Of a stretch of DNA of 64,000 nucleotides, positions 40,934-49,480 are shown piece after piece (within the stretch, counting starts at the first letter, position 1; each line of letters opens with the position of its first letter). Made by a program: the position numbers and the translations under genes. Source of the DNA: Bradyrhizobium elkanii USDA 76 (GTDB lineage: Bacteria > Pseudomonadota > Alphaproteobacteria > Rhizobiales > Xanthobacteraceae). Below the pieces are notes generated by a model. That model was given only the letters and a program-made list of their open reading frames with translations. It had not been told where the DNA came from and did not search any database. The DNA lies in contig NZ_CP066356.1 in NCBI RefSeq assembly GCF_023278185.1, positions 6,192,001 through 6,256,000 of the forward strand, written 5' to 3'.

Positions 40934-41794
40934 ATGGATATCCGCGAACTCCGCTACTTCGCCGCGGTCTACCGCGAGCGCAATCTGACCGCCGCGGCGA
41001 AACGCTGCTTCATCTCGCAGCCGTCGATCTCGGCGGCGATCACCAATCTCGAGGCCGAGCTCGGCACCACGCTGTTCATCCGGCACAAGAAGGGCATGGC
41101 CCCGACGGCCTCAGCCGTGCAGTTTCACGGCATCGCCCGCCGGATCATCGACGAGGCGGATGCGGCGCGAAATCTCTTCCGCAACCCCGCGACGCGGCAG
41201 GCGCTGACGCTCGGCCTGTTGCGGACGCTCGATCAGGCCCGGACTATCGCGCTGCTCAAGCCGCTGACCGGCAATACCGACCTTGCGCTCCGGCTGGTCG
41301 GCGCCAGCGAGAAGGCCGACGCGCGGATCGTCGCCAAGACCATGGTCGGCGCCGGCGAGCACTTCATCCCGCTGTGGAGCGAGCGCTATGTCGCGGCACT
41401 GCCGCCCTCGCATCCCCTGACGCTGAAGGAGACGCTCCGCACCACCGATTTCGCCGGCGTTCCGATGATCGATCGTTGCCATTGCGAGCAGCAGGAATTC
41501 TTCAAGCGTGCCTCACCGCCGCGCAAGCCGGTGGCGATCGCGGAATCCGAGGAGTGGGCGATGGCGCTGGTGGCGGCCGGGGTCGGCGTCGCGATCGTCC
41601 CCGAGGGCGTGGCGCGCGGCAATCCTGACGTCACGATGCGCGCGATCGATATCGACGTGACGCGCCAGGTCGGCCTCGCCTACCCCTCCGCCCAGCCGCC
41701 CTCCGACGCGCTGAAAGCATTCATTGCGAGCCTGCCACGGCAAGCCAACAGTCGCCGGATCAAATCGACAGCGAAGAAGCCGAAGCGCGCCTAG
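40934..41794 (+). CDS. LysR-type transcriptional regulator, 286 aa
   Basis: The N-terminal winged HTH is complete: MDIRELRYFAAVYRERNLTA followed by AAKRCFISQPSISAAITNLE and ELGTTLFIRH. The effector domain covers residues 90-280, with MALVAAGVGVAIVPEGVARG near the end. AGGA lies 7 nt before ATG 40934; ATG 40928 is too close to it. It is divergent from the MBL hydrolase and likely regulates it. Its TAG stop is part of the terminal CTAG of the palindrome that follows. Confidence 0.92.
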   Translation: MDIRELRYFAAVYRERNLTAAAKRCFISQPSISAAITNLEAELGTTLFIRHKKGMAPTASAVQFHGIARRIIDEADAARNLFRNPATRQALTLGLLRTLDQARTIALLKPLTGNTDLALRLVGASEKADARIVAKTMVGAGEHFIPLWSERYVAALPPSHPLTLKETLRTTDFAGVPMIDRCHCEQQEFFKRASPPRKPVAIAESEEWAMALVAAGVGVAIVPEGVARGNPDVTMRAIDIDVTRQVGLAYPSAQPPSDALKAFIASLPRQANSRRIKSTAKKPKRA

Positions 41795-41867
41795 TGTGCT
41801 GAATGCGAAGTTCGTGCGATTTCGCGGCAGCCACTTTCACGAACTTCGCATTCATAAAGCACACTAG
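41791..41867. repeat. long palindrome A, inverted copy of palindrome B
   Basis: Two arms: an outer CTAGTGTGCT pairing with AGCACACTAG, a 4-5 base bulge on the right arm (ATAA), and an inner GAATGCGAAGTTCGTG pairing with CACGAACTTCGCATTC. The LysR stop codon TAG lies in the first CTAG. Read on the other strand it aligns with palindrome B at 41880-41956. Confidence 0.85.
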
Positions 41868-41879
41868 AATCATAAGTTT

Positions 41880-41956
41880 GCTAGTGTCCTTATCGAATCC
41901 GAAGTTCGCCCCGAAGGTGCGGCAAATGATGCGAACTTCGGATTCGGGACACTAGC
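41880..41956. repeat. long palindrome B, inverted copy of palindrome A
   Basis: An outer CTAGTGTCC pairs with GGACACTAG, with a 4-base bulge (TTAT) on the left arm, and an inner CGAATCCGAAGTTCGC pairs with GCGAACTTCGGATTCG. The differences from palindrome A fall on paired bases. The stop codon of the convergent lipoprotein gene lies in its last CTAG. Together A and B could terminate transcription from both sides. Confidence 0.85.
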
Positions 41957-42719
41957 CCTTGGTCACCACGGCCTGGCCCGTGACCGGCGCGGAGATGAGC
42001 GGTGCGTTGGCGGTAAGCCGGGCGAGTTCGTTGATCTGGCGTTCGGCGTCGGCCGCCATGCCGTCGGGCGCCTGGATCACCAGCCGCTCCAGCGCCCAGC
42101 GATAGGATGAGATCCGCCGCTCCAGGGCCTGCTGGACCCATTGCACGATCAGCGTGTTCTCTTCCATCCGCGCCACCGCGTCAGCCCGCTCGCGCGGCGA
42201 CACATCGGCGATCATGTGGAGGCTGGCATTGCGCTTGCGATCGAGCTCGATCACCTGGATCGCGGTGGCGAAGAACGGCTCGAAGCGGGTGATGTCGTCG
42301 CGCACCTCATCGATCAGCAGCGAATAGCGTGAGGCGAACGAGCGATGCGGCTCGTCGATCAGATTGCGGCCATAAGCGGTGCGATCGAACACGACCCTCT
42401 GCCGCCACGGCGAAGGCAGCGGCTGGTAGTCGCCGAACACGCTCTTCCACGCCGGACGCGACAGCGGCGGCTCGATGAACTGATAGGCGAGGTCGCGCAG
42501 CTGACGTTCGTGTTCGGTGAGCTGGAATTGCGAGGCGTTCTTGCCGATGCTGCCGGTCGCCTCGGCGCCGATCCAGCGATGCATGTCGTCGTTGCGGAAA
42601 TCGGCGCGGGTGCGGCCGAAATCGCCGCCGCTGCAGCCGGCGAGCGCCGAGCCCGCCAGCAGCAGGATCAGCGCCGGGAGTGACCGCCGCGCGACGGTCC
42701 ACTGCACAAGCTGCGGCAT
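41952..42719 (-). CDS. predicted lipoprotein, 255 aa
   Basis: ATG 42719 gives a lipoprotein signal ending in a lipobox (LAGSALAGC). The mature protein is almost all helical and polar (TEHERQLRDLAYQFIEPPLS, YSLLIDEVRDDITRFEPFFA, RADAVARMEENTLIVQWVQQ), reminiscent of a coiled periplasmic scaffold. No family is recognised. It follows the small gene at 42736 by 16 bp in the same direction and ends in palindrome B. Confidence 0.78.
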   Translation of the reverse strand: MPQLVQWTVARRSLPALILLLAGSALAGCSGGDFGRTRADFRNDDMHRWIGAEATGSIGKNASQFQLTEHERQLRDLAYQFIEPPLSRPAWKSVFGDYQPLPSPWRQRVVFDRTAYGRNLIDEPHRSFASRYSLLIDEVRDDITRFEPFFATAIQVIELDRKRNASLHMIADVSPRERADAVARMEENTLIVQWVQQALERRISSYRWALERLVIQAPDGMAADAERQINELARLTANAPLISAPVTGQAVVTKG

Positions 42720-42735
42720 CGCCCGATGTCCGCGA

Positions 42736-42930
42736 TCAGGAGCGGCGTCGGCGACGGCGGCCCTGCGCAGTGCCCTGCTCCGGTCCGCGACCACCACCGG
42801 TCTCCTCTGTCGTTCGCTCGATCCGGACGACGGGAAGGATCAGTACGGTCCCCATGCCTTCGCCGGCAGCACCGGCCATGCCCGGCCGCCGTGCAGCCGC
42901 ATCCGCCGGAAACTCAACGATGGTGCCCAT
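42736..42930 (-). CDS. small conserved-type protein MGTIVEFPA, 64 aa
   Basis: The ATG at 42930 starts a short protein with a beta-strand-like first half (MGTIVEFPAD, then GTVLILPVVRIERT) and a Gly/Arg-rich basic tail. Proteins with this opening are frequent short genes in Bradyrhizobium-like genomes, from memory. A longer frame to 43254 runs through unrelated sequence. It probably shares a transcript with the lipoprotein gene. Confidence 0.6.
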   Translation of the reverse strand: MGTIVEFPADAAARRPGMAGAAGEGMGTVLILPVVRIERTTEETGGGRGPEQGTAQGRRRRRRS

Positions 42931-43183
42931 GTTCCGTTCTCTCTGGCCCCGCACGGACATGATTTGCCCCGCGCACGCCGAGTTAAGAACGCGCATGGTT
43001 AATGACATCTTAAGCCGCCGGTACGGACGGTTACGGATATGGCGCTGTGCCTTAATAGACACGCGCAAATTCGACCATTCACCTTCACGGCTTGTTTTCC
43101 TTAACTGCCTCTTAAAACAGCCTGCGTAGGCTCGCTGCCACAAGGTTTTCAAACCGAAGTTTGGCAAGTCGCGTACGCCCGAG

Positions 43184-44155
43184 ATGAGCGCAGCTCCGCT
43201 ATTTCCTGGTTTCGATGGGCTGATGACGCTCTCCCGTCGCGAGGGCGTCGACATCCGCCCGACGCTGCTGCGCGTCCTGACCGACCTCTATGTGCAGGCG
43301 AGCGCACATTCCGCCGATGAAGAGCGCCAGTTCGTCGAACTGACGACGCGCCTGATCGACGAGGTCGACGACGCGACACGGGCCGCGGTCCGCGCGCGAC
43401 TTGCGATCTATCCGGCGACGCCAGCCCGGATCATGGACAAGCTCGGGCTGCGCCGCGTCGGTCCCGACCAGCCGATGCCGGCGGCCGCGCCAATTCCAGC
43501 GCCCGCCCCCTCCGCGCTGCCGGCCAAGATCCCGACCGAAGCCGAGCTGCGGATGGCGGCGAGCCTCGCCATGCGGCCGAACGATGCCGCCGAAATCTCC
43601 GACATGTTCTTTGCCGCCAACACGACGGAGCGCGCGCAGATCCTGCACAATCTGCAGGAGACGCCGCTGAAGGCCGCGGCGCGGATCCCGGCCGCGCGTG
43701 CCGCGCGTGCGATCCATATCCTGGAGATGGCGGCGTTTGCCGAGGACCTCGATAACTTCACGCTCGAACTCGGCGAGGCGCTGATTTTGCCGTCGCGGAT
43801 CGCCGCCGACGTGGTCAACGATCCCGGCGGCGAGCCGCTCGCCTGCGCGATGCGAGCGCTCGACGTGTCGAGCGCCGCGTTCCAGCGGATCCTGATGTTC
43901 CTCAATCCCGAAGCCGGCTCCTCGGTCAATTATGTCTATCGGCTGTCGCGGCTCTATGATCGCCTCAGCGAGCGCTCGGCGCTGGTGATGCTGGCGGCGT
44001 GGCGCGGCTCGACCATGGCGGTGGCCCGCGCCAGATATCGCTCGTCGCTCTATGACGATGAGCGCCATCGCGTGCGCGCGGCATCCTCGCAGACGCGGCC
44101 CGCGTTGCAGCCCGGCAGCGCACCCGCTGTCCGAAATCAGAAGTCTGGAGGTTAA
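43184..44155 (+). CDS. DUF2336 domain protein, 323 aa
   Basis: The N-terminal 80 residues match the start of DUF2336 proteins (TLLRVLTDLYVQASAHSADE, ERQFVELTTRLIDEVDDATR), a helical, HEAT-like repeat family common in alphaproteobacteria. A Pro/Ala linker leads to a second helical domain. No signal peptide or membrane segment is seen. The family has no firm function. Its stop overlaps the convergent DUF1491 gene by 4 bp. Confidence 0.88.
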   Translation: MSAAPLFPGFDGLMTLSRREGVDIRPTLLRVLTDLYVQASAHSADEERQFVELTTRLIDEVDDATRAAVRARLAIYPATPARIMDKLGLRRVGPDQPMPAAAPIPAPAPSALPAKIPTEAELRMAASLAMRPNDAAEISDMFFAANTTERAQILHNLQETPLKAAARIPAARAARAIHILEMAAFAEDLDNFTLELGEALILPSRIAADVVNDPGGEPLACAMRALDVSSAAFQRILMFLNPEAGSSVNYVYRLSRLYDRLSERSALVMLAAWRGSTMAVARARYRSSLYDDERHRVRAASSQTRPALQPGSAPAVRNQKSGG

Positions 44156-44496
44156 CCCTTCGCCAGATCGAGGAAGTGTCGCCCGGCGCGGTCCTCGGTC
44201 TCGACGATCCAGGCATCGGGATCGAAGCGGAGCTCCTTGGTCAAGCGCTCCTCGACAGACGGCTCGGACACCGGCTGTGGCGCGGTCGGCACGAACAGCC
44301 GCTCGACTGGACGGCTGTCGTCATAGACCGTCTGCGGCGCCGGCGCATACAGCATCGCGTTGCCGTCCATCAGCGCCACCTTGACGAACACGGCACCGGC
44401 TTCCTCAGCGCCCTTCTTGCGGACTGCACCGAACACGCCCTCGGTCTGGCAGCGGCGCAGATACGCCGCGACCCATATGCTGGTTTTCAATCGCAT
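44152..44496 (-). CDS. DUF1491 family protein, 114 aa
   Basis: ATG 44496 gives MRLKTSIWVAAYLRRCQTEG, then AVRKKGAEEAGAVFVKVALM and a C-terminal FDPDAWIVETEDRAGRHFLD. This is the DUF1491 layout, including the final DPDxWxVExEDRxGRHFLD block. The protein is small and soluble; its function is not known. An upstream extension to 44799 runs into unrelated sequence. Confidence 0.88.
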   Translation of the reverse strand: MRLKTSIWVAAYLRRCQTEGVFGAVRKKGAEEAGAVFVKVALMDGNAMLYAPAPQTVYDDSRPVERLFVPTAPQPVSEPSVEERLTKELRFDPDAWIVETEDRAGRHFLDLAKG

Positions 44497-44547
44497 GCGC
44501 CGAGCTATAGGCCAGCGGCGCGGCCACGTCCAATTGTCACGGATGTC

Positions 44548-44577
44548 GTCACGCAGCGGCGGGTCACGCAGCGGCGG
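44548..44577. repeat. two perfect tandem 15-bp units
   Basis: GTCACGCAGCGGCGG occurs twice in direct succession in the divergent gap between the DUF1491 and ankyrin genes. It could be a regulatory repeat or a replication slippage site. Confidence 0.7.
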
Positions 44578-44737
44578 GTTGACCGAACCAACCGCCACCC
44601 ATATCCTTGAGTCTGCGGTGCAAGCCGCACCCGGGTCCACGGGAAGGGTTGAACCCACTTGCACCAATTGAGCGGCCAACCAAGCCTTTGTGCAGCCGGT
44701 TTTGTGGACCATCGGCGATTGATGCACGGAGGTTTCC

Positions 44738-46381
44738 ATGGACCGATCGCCCGCGCGATTGAATCTCGAACATCTGAAGAAGCAGGCCAAGGAGCTCATT
44801 CGCCTTTACCGGCGGCAGGCGCCGGAGGCTTACGCGCGTTTCCGGCATGCACTTCCGGCTGCGGCCGGGCGCAGCGATACTGAGATCGCCGCGCTTGATC
44901 TGCGGCTGCACGATGCGCAGTCCTGCGTGGCGCGCGATCTCGGCTTCGCCTCCTGGCCGGACCTGCGGCGCTATGTCGACGCACAATTGCCGCCCGGCAA
45001 GAGCAAGGCCGATCGCGTGCGGCGATGGCTGCAGCTGGTCTATGCCGCAGACGTCGCCGGCACCACCGACCGCGCCAACCCGCGCGTTGCGGCGCGGATG
45101 CTCACCGAGGATCCCGGCCTTGTCGCCGACGATCCCTATCTCGCCTGCGCCATCGGCGACGAGGAGACGGTGCAACGCACCGCCAACGGCGATCCAGCAT
45201 GGCTCAACCGTCCCGGCGGTCCCTTGAAACTGCCGCCGCTGGTCGCGGTCACGCATTCCAGCCTGTTGCAGATTCCTGAATTTCAGGCACGGCTGCATCG
45301 CTGCGCACGCCTGCTGCTGCAAGCCGGCGCCGATCCCGACCAGCACATCAGCAGCCGCTGGCCGCCGGGGTCGCTCGACGCGCCCGATGACAGCAATCCG
45401 CTGTCAGCGCTGTACGGCGCCGCCGGCCGCAACCACGATCTCGAGCTGACAAAACTGTTGCTCGAAGCGGGCGCCAATCCGAACGACAATGAATCGCTGT
45501 ACCACTCGCTCGAAGGCTCGGTGACGACGGGCCTGCTGCTCGAGCATGGCGCGCGGATCGCCGGCACCAACGCGATGTACAAGGTGCTCGACGACGAGAA
45601 CGTGGCGGCGCTCGACTTGCTGCTGCGGCACGGCGGCAATCCGAACGAACCCGCCGGCAACGCGCCGCTGACCGATTGCGGCTCGCCGCTGCTGTGGGCG
45701 ATTCGCCGGCGGCGGTCGCGGACCTGCATCGCGACACTGCTCGACGCCGGCGCGGATCCGCGCATCACGACACCAGGCGGGCTCAGCGCCTACAGATACG
45801 CGCTGCAATTCGGACTGACCGAGGTCGCCGAGTTGCTGCGCGAGCGCACGGGCGATGAGACGCTTGCCGATGACGAGCGGTTCGTCGCGGCATGCAGCAG
45901 CGGTGACGAGAGCGAGGCGCGGCGAATCCAGGCCGGCCGGCCCGATCTTCCAGGTTCACTTTCACCGCAGCAATTGCGGTTGCTTCCGGAGCTCGCCGCG
46001 GCAGGCGGCGACGATGCTGTGCGGCTGATGGTCGAGCTCGGCTGGCCGATCACGGTACGCGGCGGCGATTGGGATGCGTCGGCGCTCAATCACGCGGTTT
46101 TCCGCGGCAACGCTGCCCTGACGCGATTCCTGCTCGAGCACGGCGCGGAGTGGACCGAACAGCACGGCTTCGGCGACAACGCGTCCGGCTCCTTGTCGTG
46201 GGCCTCCTGCAACGAGCCGGTCAGCGGCGGCGACTGGGTGGGCTGCGCGCAGGCCCTGCTCGATCACGGGATGCCGCGCGCCATTCCGGATCGCGACGAT
46301 CCGGAATGGGTGCTGGTGGCCGGCCGCAGGAAGCTGTTCTCCGACGACGTCAGGGACGTTCTGCTGGGCGAGACGCCCTAA
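44738..46381 (+). CDS. ankyrin-repeat protein, 547 aa
   Basis: An N-terminal helical domain of about 100 residues (LEHLKKQAKELIRLYRRQAP) is followed by ankyrin repeats from about residue 185 on. Repeats such as CARLLLQAGADPDQH, LTKLLLEAGANPNDNE, ALDLLLRHGGNPNEP and CIATLLDAGADPRITT are clear, and degenerate units continue to FLLEHGAEWTEQHG near the end. No signal peptide is seen, so it is likely cytoplasmic. The function is unknown; such proteins bind other proteins. A long palindrome follows its stop by 2 bp. Confidence 0.88.
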   Translation: MDRSPARLNLEHLKKQAKELIRLYRRQAPEAYARFRHALPAAAGRSDTEIAALDLRLHDAQSCVARDLGFASWPDLRRYVDAQLPPGKSKADRVRRWLQLVYAADVAGTTDRANPRVAARMLTEDPGLVADDPYLACAIGDEETVQRTANGDPAWLNRPGGPLKLPPLVAVTHSSLLQIPEFQARLHRCARLLLQAGADPDQHISSRWPPGSLDAPDDSNPLSALYGAAGRNHDLELTKLLLEAGANPNDNESLYHSLEGSVTTGLLLEHGARIAGTNAMYKVLDDENVAALDLLLRHGGNPNEPAGNAPLTDCGSPLLWAIRRRRSRTCIATLLDAGADPRITTPGGLSAYRYALQFGLTEVAELLRERTGDETLADDERFVAACSSGDESEARRIQAGRPDLPGSLSPQQLRLLPELAAAGGDDAVRLMVELGWPITVRGGDWDASALNHAVFRGNAALTRFLLEHGAEWTEQHGFGDNASGSLSWASCNEPVSGGDWVGCAQALLDHGMPRAIPDRDDPEWVLVAGRRKLFSDDVRDVLLGETP

Positions 46382-46383
46382 CG

Positions 46384-46472
46384 CGTCATGGCCGGGCTTG
46401 TCCCGGCCATCCACGTCTTAGCTTCCACAGGTGTCAAAGACGTGGATGCCCGGGACAAGCCCAGGCATGACG
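46384..46472. repeat. imperfect long palindrome, copy 2 (type CGTCATGGCCGGGC)
   Basis: The left arm is the same as in copy 1 at 26087-26176 for about 35 bases (CGTCATGGCCGGGCTTGTCC and onward), with an equivalent right arm ending CATGACG. The central loop differs in sequence, which fits hairpin-type dispersed elements whose arms are conserved. Confidence 0.8.
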
Positions 46473-46501
46473 AATACGCATTCGATGCCTTCGCAGAGAG
46501 G

Positions 46502-47242
46502 CTACTCGATCGAATGCCCGATCATCGCGCTGAGCTCGCGCACCAGGCGATCGGACATCTGGCCGGTCACCGGCAGCTTGCGGGCGCGCTCGAACTTTGC
46601 GATGGCGTGCTGGGTATCCGCGCCGATCGTGCCGGTCGGCTTGAGCTGGCCGTAGCCATACTCCGTCAGCGTACGCTGGACCGCGGCGATGCGTTTTCCG
46701 GCCGGGCTCAGATGCTGTGTCGGGATCGACGCGGGTGGACGAATGACGCTGGACGGCGCGGCAGCCGGGGACGGTGCGGCGGCCGGCGGCGCGGCGGTCG
46801 ATTTCAGCACCAGATTGGCCATCGGATCGACCGGCTTGGCCTCGGCTTTGGGTTCTGCCGGCTTGGCTTCGACGGACCTGGTCTCGGCCGGCTTGGTCTC
46901 CACCGGCTTCACGTCGACGGGCTCGGCCGATCGGGCAGCCGCCTCGGCCGGACGCGGGCGCGGTATCGGGCTGGCGGCCGCGGCAACCGGGGCCGGCGGC
47001 GGCAGCGTCACAACCGAACCGCCGAACATCGGCGACGGATGACGGCCGGCCTGCAGGAACAGCGCATTGATCAGGATCGCAACAATGGCAGACGTTGCCA
47101 GCACGCCGGCAACCAGATCCTTCGGACTGTGCAGCAGCAGGCGCAGGACGAGGCCACGTTCCTCCTCGGCCGCGATGGCCACCGCCTTGGCGCCGCGGCG
47201 ACGGCGCGGCGTTTCATCGTCATCCAAAGTCTGTCTAGGCAC
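46502..47242 (-). CDS. membrane protein with C-terminal peptidoglycan-binding domain, 246 aa
   Basis: A GTG at 47242 gives a basic cytoplasmic N-terminus, one transmembrane helix near residues 42-65 (DLVAGVLATSAIVAILINAL), a long Pro/Ala/Glu/Lys-rich linker, and a C-terminal PG_binding_1 module (RIAAVQRTLTEYGYGQLKPT, GTIGADTQHAIAKFERARKL). This suggests a cytoplasm-to-cell-wall anchor. It overlaps the end of the DivJ-like kinase gene by 8 bp, so both are probably made from one transcript. Confidence 0.86.
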   Translation of the reverse strand: MPRQTLDDDETPRRRRGAKAVAIAAEEERGLVLRLLLHSPKDLVAGVLATSAIVAILINALFLQAGRHPSPMFGGSVVTLPPPAPVAAAASPIPRPRPAEAAARSAEPVDVKPVETKPAETRSVEAKPAEPKAEAKPVDPMANLVLKSTAAPPAAAPSPAAAPSSVIRPPASIPTQHLSPAGKRIAAVQRTLTEYGYGQLKPTGTIGADTQHAIAKFERARKLPVTGQMSDRLVRELSAMIGHSIE

Positions 47243-49067
47243 TCTTCTTCACCTGATGGGTTTGCTCTTGTAGTCCGGAACGCAGCGCGGGCTTCAGGGT
47301 CGAGACGTTGCTGGACGGCTCGACGGCGGCGGGCGGGTTGAACGCCAGCGGCAGCGCGACCGACACCGTGGTGCCCTCGCCCACCTTGCTCTCCACATTG
47401 ATTTCGCCGTGGTGCAGGCCGACCAGCCCCTTCACGATCGAAAGACCAAGACCGGTGCCTTCGTGGCGGCGCTGATAGGTCTTGCCGGCCTGGAAGAACG
47501 GATCGCCGATTCGCTTGAGATCATCGGCGGCGATGCCGACGCCGGTGTCCGAGACACGCAGCACCAGCCGCGATCCCTCGACGCCGGCCGACACCGTCAC
47601 CTTGCCGCCGCGCTCGGTGAACTTGATGGCATTGGAGACCAAATTGAGCACGATCTGCTTGAACGCGCGCGGATCGCCGTTCACGATCGGCAGATCGTCC
47701 GGCACGCGGGTGACGAGGTCGACGCCGCTCTCGCGCGCCTTCAACGCCACCAGATTGCAGCAATTGAGCAGCGCCGGCCGCGGCGCAAACGGCTCCGGCG
47801 AAATCTCGAAATTGCCCGACTCCATCTTCGACATGTCAAGGATGCCGTTGACGACCGACAACAAGTGCTGGCCGGAATCGTTGATCAGCTGCGCGTATTC
47901 CTTGCGGCGGGCCACGTCGAGGCCGAGCACGTCTTCCTGCGCGATCATCTCGGAGAAGCCGATGATGGCGTTGAGCGGGGTGCGCAGTTCGTGGCTCATG
48001 GTGGCCAGGAAGCGCGTCTTCGACGCATCGGCTTGCTCGGCCACATTGCGCGCCTGTTCGAGCGCCTGCTCCTGCACCTTGCGATCGGTCACGTCGCGGA
48101 TCACGGCGACGACTTCGGCATCGGCGGCGGCCTGATCGAGCGGGCGGCAGCGCATCTCGGCCCAGATGAATTCGGCGGCGACCTCGCCCCGCGCACCGTC
48201 ACGGCGCACGCGGAACTCGACGCTGCGCGAGTCACCGCGCGCGGCGTCCGACAGCGCCGTGAGATAGGCCGGGCGATCGGCGACATGAACGCGGTCGAAC
48301 AGGCCGTGGCCCAACAGCCGCGATGCCGGCACGCCGAGCATGTTCTCGGCCGCGGGCGAAATGAAGCGCACCGCGCCGTTGCGGCTGTGCCGCGACAGCA
48401 CGTCGCTCATGTTATGGGCGAGCAGGCGGTAACGCTCTTCCTCGACATAGAGCAGCGCCACGCTGGTGCGCGCCAGCGACTCCGCACCGAAGGCGAGCCC
48501 GGCGGCGTAGAAGATCGCCGACACGACTCCGAAGCCGACCAGCGTGCTGTTCGACGCAACCGCGGGATCGACGACCGGCAGCACGTGATAATGGCCGAGC
48601 ACGCTCAGCAGCGCCGCGCAGATCATCGCCAGCGCGAACGCAAACGCCACCACGCGCCGCGACGCCGACAGCGCCGCCTCGATCGGAATGACGACGAGCC
48701 ACACGGCGGCGAACGAGGCGATGCCGCCGGTCGTCGCCGCGATCATCATCACGAGACCGGCGAGCGCCAGCGACGAGAGCACATGCGCGCCTTCATAGCG
48801 GCCGGTGCGCGACAGGAACCATGACAGCAGGATCGGCGCGATCAGCCAGGCGAATGCCGCGACTTCGATCGCCGTCGGCGCACCGCGCATCGCAAGAAAG
48901 GCAGGGAACGAGGCAAGCGCCGCCAGGCTGCCGAGCAGCCGCGGCGCCATGAAGGCACGATGGCGCGCACGCGTCAGCGCATCATATTGCGCCGACGGAT
49001 GCAGCAGCGCATCCAGGCAATCGCGGATCAGACTCAAACTACTCACAGCACTCGCGCTTCGGCTCAA
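47235..49067 (-). CDS. DivJ/PleC-type PAS sensor histidine kinase, 610 aa
   Basis: About six hydrophobic helices lie between residues 40 and 200, a PAS domain follows (YRLLAHNMSDVLSRHSRNGA), then HisKA with ATMSHELRTPLNAIIGFSEM (phospho-accepting His near residue 357) and REYAQLINDSGQHLLSVVNG, and HATPase_c (GDPRAFKQIVLNLVSNAIKF, DTGVGIA, GTGLGLSIVKGL). The phrase between HisKA and the ATPase domain is that of the DivJ/PleC/PdhS cell-cycle kinases that act on DivK. The first available start is a TTG at 49067; a GTG at 49046 is also possible. Confidence 0.85.
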   Translation of the reverse strand: MSRSASAVSSLSLIRDCLDALLHPSAQYDALTRARHRAFMAPRLLGSLAALASFPAFLAMRGAPTAIEVAAFAWLIAPILLSWFLSRTGRYEGAHVLSSLALAGLVMMIAATTGGIASFAAVWLVVIPIEAALSASRRVVAFAFALAMICAALLSVLGHYHVLPVVDPAVASNSTLVGFGVVSAIFYAAGLAFGAESLARTSVALLYVEEERYRLLAHNMSDVLSRHSRNGAVRFISPAAENMLGVPASRLLGHGLFDRVHVADRPAYLTALSDAARGDSRSVEFRVRRDGARGEVAAEFIWAEMRCRPLDQAAADAEVVAVIRDVTDRKVQEQALEQARNVAEQADASKTRFLATMSHELRTPLNAIIGFSEMIAQEDVLGLDVARRKEYAQLINDSGQHLLSVVNGILDMSKMESGNFEISPEPFAPRPALLNCCNLVALKARESGVDLVTRVPDDLPIVNGDPRAFKQIVLNLVSNAIKFTERGGKVTVSAGVEGSRLVLRVSDTGVGIAADDLKRIGDPFFQAGKTYQRRHEGTGLGLSIVKGLVGLHHGEINVESKVGEGTTVSVALPLAFNPPAAVEPSSNVSTLKPALRSGLQEQTHQVKKSA

Positions 49068-49480
49068 TCGTCAACACAGACGCGCCGGAACGCCTCCTTC
49101 GTGATTGCAGGTCAACGTGTCAGAGCGAACTTAAGCGAACGCTAAGGCTGGGCGGCCTGCCGCCAAACACCGCGCATTGGAGTGGGTTTGACCCGCTATT
49201 CACCGGCCATTTGTCGGGGGATGGTGAACGGCTGGTTTCCGGATGCGACATTCTATGGTTTCGAAATGGTGGACACGGCGGATCCTGCGCAGCCGACGCG
49301 CGTCGGCCGCCATCAATCGAAAATTTACGGCGAATCAATTCAGGCGAATTTTCCGCGATTTTTCGGCGGATTTACTTCAATGCAGATACTTCCGATTTAT
49401 CGACCGATGCTAACCCTCAAGGCCAATAGCGGCATCGACCGCGCAAGAAGCAAGACAAGACAGACGACCGGGATCGCGCC
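49068..49480. other. 413 bp without convincing gene
   Basis: This gap separates the divergent kinase and DUF5330 genes. The part around 49325-49410 is AT-richer (AATTTACGGCGAATCAATTC and similar) and is a likely promoter region. Short frames on both strands have no motif or good start signal. Confidence 0.4.
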
